From Tubiluchus corallicola (taxonomy: Eukaryota; Priapulida; Priapulimorpha; Priapulimorphida; Tubiluchidae): DNA of 64,000 nucleotides. Below the pieces are notes generated by a model, which worked only from the letters and a program-made list of their open reading frames with translations, was not told the origin of the DNA and ran no database searches. Location: positions 372,001-436,000 of the forward strand of contig JAQGDQ010002374.1 of NCBI GenBank assembly GCA_030141605.1, in the 5' to 3' direction. The translations under genes were made by a program, and so were the position numbers. The number at the start of each line of letters is the position of its first letter. The stretch's first letter is position 1. Positions 62,768 to 64,000 of the stretch are shown piece after piece.

Positions 62768-62935
62768 ACAGTAAAACCTCCTTATAACACCCCCTTTATA
62801 ATGCCAACCTTGCTTAATGTCCAAATTATTAGCAAAACAAAACATCTGCATTTGCATAGACATGTAGGTATTAATGCACCTTGTTATAATGCTAAACAAC
62901 TTATAATGCCAATTTTTTCAGTTCCAAAGTAGAGA
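62768..62935. mobile_element. Pogo/Tigger-like end fragment
   Basis: CAGTAAAACCTCCTTATAAC followed by ACCCCCTTTATAATGCC is the classic terminus style of pogo/Tigger-like elements. Repeated TTATAATGC words follow. No opposite end is certain. It lies upstream of exon 1 in view. Confidence 0.45.
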
Positions 62936-63030
62936 GTATAAAGAGATTTAGCTACACCTCCTTCTAAGAGGTATGCAGCTAAGGTAAACCTAACACTGCC
63001 ACATACCACCCAGATGTGCTGCGTATGGTA

Positions 63031-63553
63031 GAGATGAGCATTGAATTTGAATTAGTTCGAATTCAATTTGAACCTAAAATTATGGATTTGAATAGCACTT
63101 CAACTACATATGTTGTTTACATTTAAAACATTTGAAACAGCACACATTCAGTATAATTTAGCTGTGATTTCTGTGCATGGAAGGAGTTTAAAATTCCCCA
63201 CACAATTTAAATACCCTAACACTGTCCCTAATGCTAAGCCAACCCTAACCCTAACCCTAGCTCTAACCCTGATCCACTTCATGAACTAATTTTTTTTGTG
63301 TGGGGAATTGTAAACCCCTGTGTCCAATTTTTAAACAGATTATTAGTGTTTTTACCGTAGAGTAAAAAACAACTAACATGCATGTTCTTTCTGAGACCAC
63401 TTTTTATTAATGATTTGAAAATTTATTTTAAAATCTTTATTGCTGAATTTGAATTCGGTGCAGACTGGAAATCTCGAAATACTGTTTGATTCGAATTCAA
63501 AAGTCATAAATTTGATTTGATTGAAGTTCGCTTTCTGGTAGAGAATGCTCACC
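63031..63553. mobile_element. GAATTCGAA-rich hAT-style element, copy with nested insertion
   Basis: Begins TAGAGATGAGCATTGAATTT and ends GGTAGAGAATGCTCACC, with GATTCGAATTCAAAAGTCA near the right end. Interrupted at about 63179-63326 by the TTAGGG-core MITE. The inverted copy at 60627-61010 lacks that insertion. Confidence 0.6.
63183..63319. mobile_element. TTAGGG-core MITE, copy 4, nested
   Basis: The left end GGAGTTTAAAATTCCCCACA and the right end read inward GGGGTTTACAATTCCCCACA enclose CCCTAACCCTAACCCTAG-type sequence. On the minus strand it aligns with the 55670 copy (TTAGTTCATGAAGTGGATCA against CTAGTTTGTGAAGTGGATTA). Confidence 0.75.
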
Positions 63554-64000
63554 TCCTACTATCTACGACTACGATTACTACGACAAGAATGTACGACTAC
63601 TATCCACTGAGCCATTGAACCCATCACATAAATATCATAGGCTGACAGCTAATGCTTCATAAAACATTTTCTTAAAAAGACAACGGACAATATTTGTTCT
63701 TGGGTGAGACTTTGATTTATCAGTATTCTAACTTTTTCTCATATGTCATCCCAATGTTAATGTAAAAGTAAAAATAAGTGTTTATTGAGATGAAAAAACA
63801 TGTGGATGGACTACACCTGATGACTGCACACAAAACTAACTCACAGAAAAGAATAAGAGATGTTCAACGGATAAATTACATTATGTTTGTAATTGTCAGC
63901 ATGTTTATAAACAACTGCAGTTTACTTTACCAATTATTACTGATAGTGAGTAATGAGTTGCAGAAAGGAGATGAAAAATTGTGGACCAGTCGGGATTTGA

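Larger units (their letters stand above)
62566..64000. other. Upstream intron at right edge
   Basis: The exon preceding 62370-62565 was not recognised before 64000. Besides the three mobile fragments listed here (62768, 63031, 63183), the stretch shows only a short TACGACTAC-rich piece near 63570-63600. The last 30 bases read open on the minus strand, but without a family match. Confidence 0.6.

Noticed and set aside
1-64000. A previously undescribed biological system in the window
   Set aside because: All convincing coding sequence belongs to one known dynein gene. The remaining structure is explained by introns, mobile-element relics and satellites.

Overview
The window is a piece of an invertebrate animal genome. 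It is AT-rich, its introns are of kilobase size with ordinary GT-AG borders, and they are full of decayed DNA transposons, one decayed non-LTR retrotransposon, satellites and TTAGGG-type repeats. The species cannot be named from the sequence. There are no operons, ribosome binding sites, CRISPR arrays or other prokaryotic features.

One gene fills the window. On the minus strand, from the right edge towards the left, 57 consecutive coding exons (62565 down to 3988) encode 2,926 residues of an axonemal dynein heavy chain. Every exon joins the next in a consistent phase and no stop or frameshift interrupts the reading frame. The order is: dimerisation/linker tail (exons 1-20, 37827-62565), AAA1 (exons 21-25), AAA2 (exons 26-30), AAA3 (exons 31-39), AAA4 (exons 40-44), stalk helix 1 (exons 45-47), microtubule-binding tip (exon 48), stalk helix 2 (exons 49-50), AAA5 (exons 51-54), and the start of AAA6 (exons 55-57). 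The protein looks most like DNAH3, a single-headed inner-arm dynein of motile cilia, within the DNAH3/7/12 group. The 5' end (about 400 residues by comparison with family length) lies beyond the right edge. The C-terminal part (about 700-800 residues) lies beyond the left edge.

The rest is intron and flanking intron. The best supported mobile pieces are: a 914-bp hAT-like element with near-identical 8-bp target duplications (269-1182); a family of TA-flanked elements with CAGTAGTCG-type ends (33268-34255, 52126-53066, 53684-54221 and a fragment near 12052); a small element with a TTAGGG-like core and GTTTACAATTCCCCAC ends (four copies, one nested inside another repeat whose empty twin lies 2 kb away); a 179-bp TA-flanked MITE (28265-28443); and a broken reverse transcriptase in the largest intron (57850-60180).

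No new biological system was found. The points most worth checking concern RNA processing of the dynein gene (a GC-AG intron, a recursive-splice-like AG/GTAAGT junction at the AAA3 P-loop exon, in-frame alternative acceptors, a minisatellite touching the AAA1 P-loop exon) and the telomere-like mobile element.
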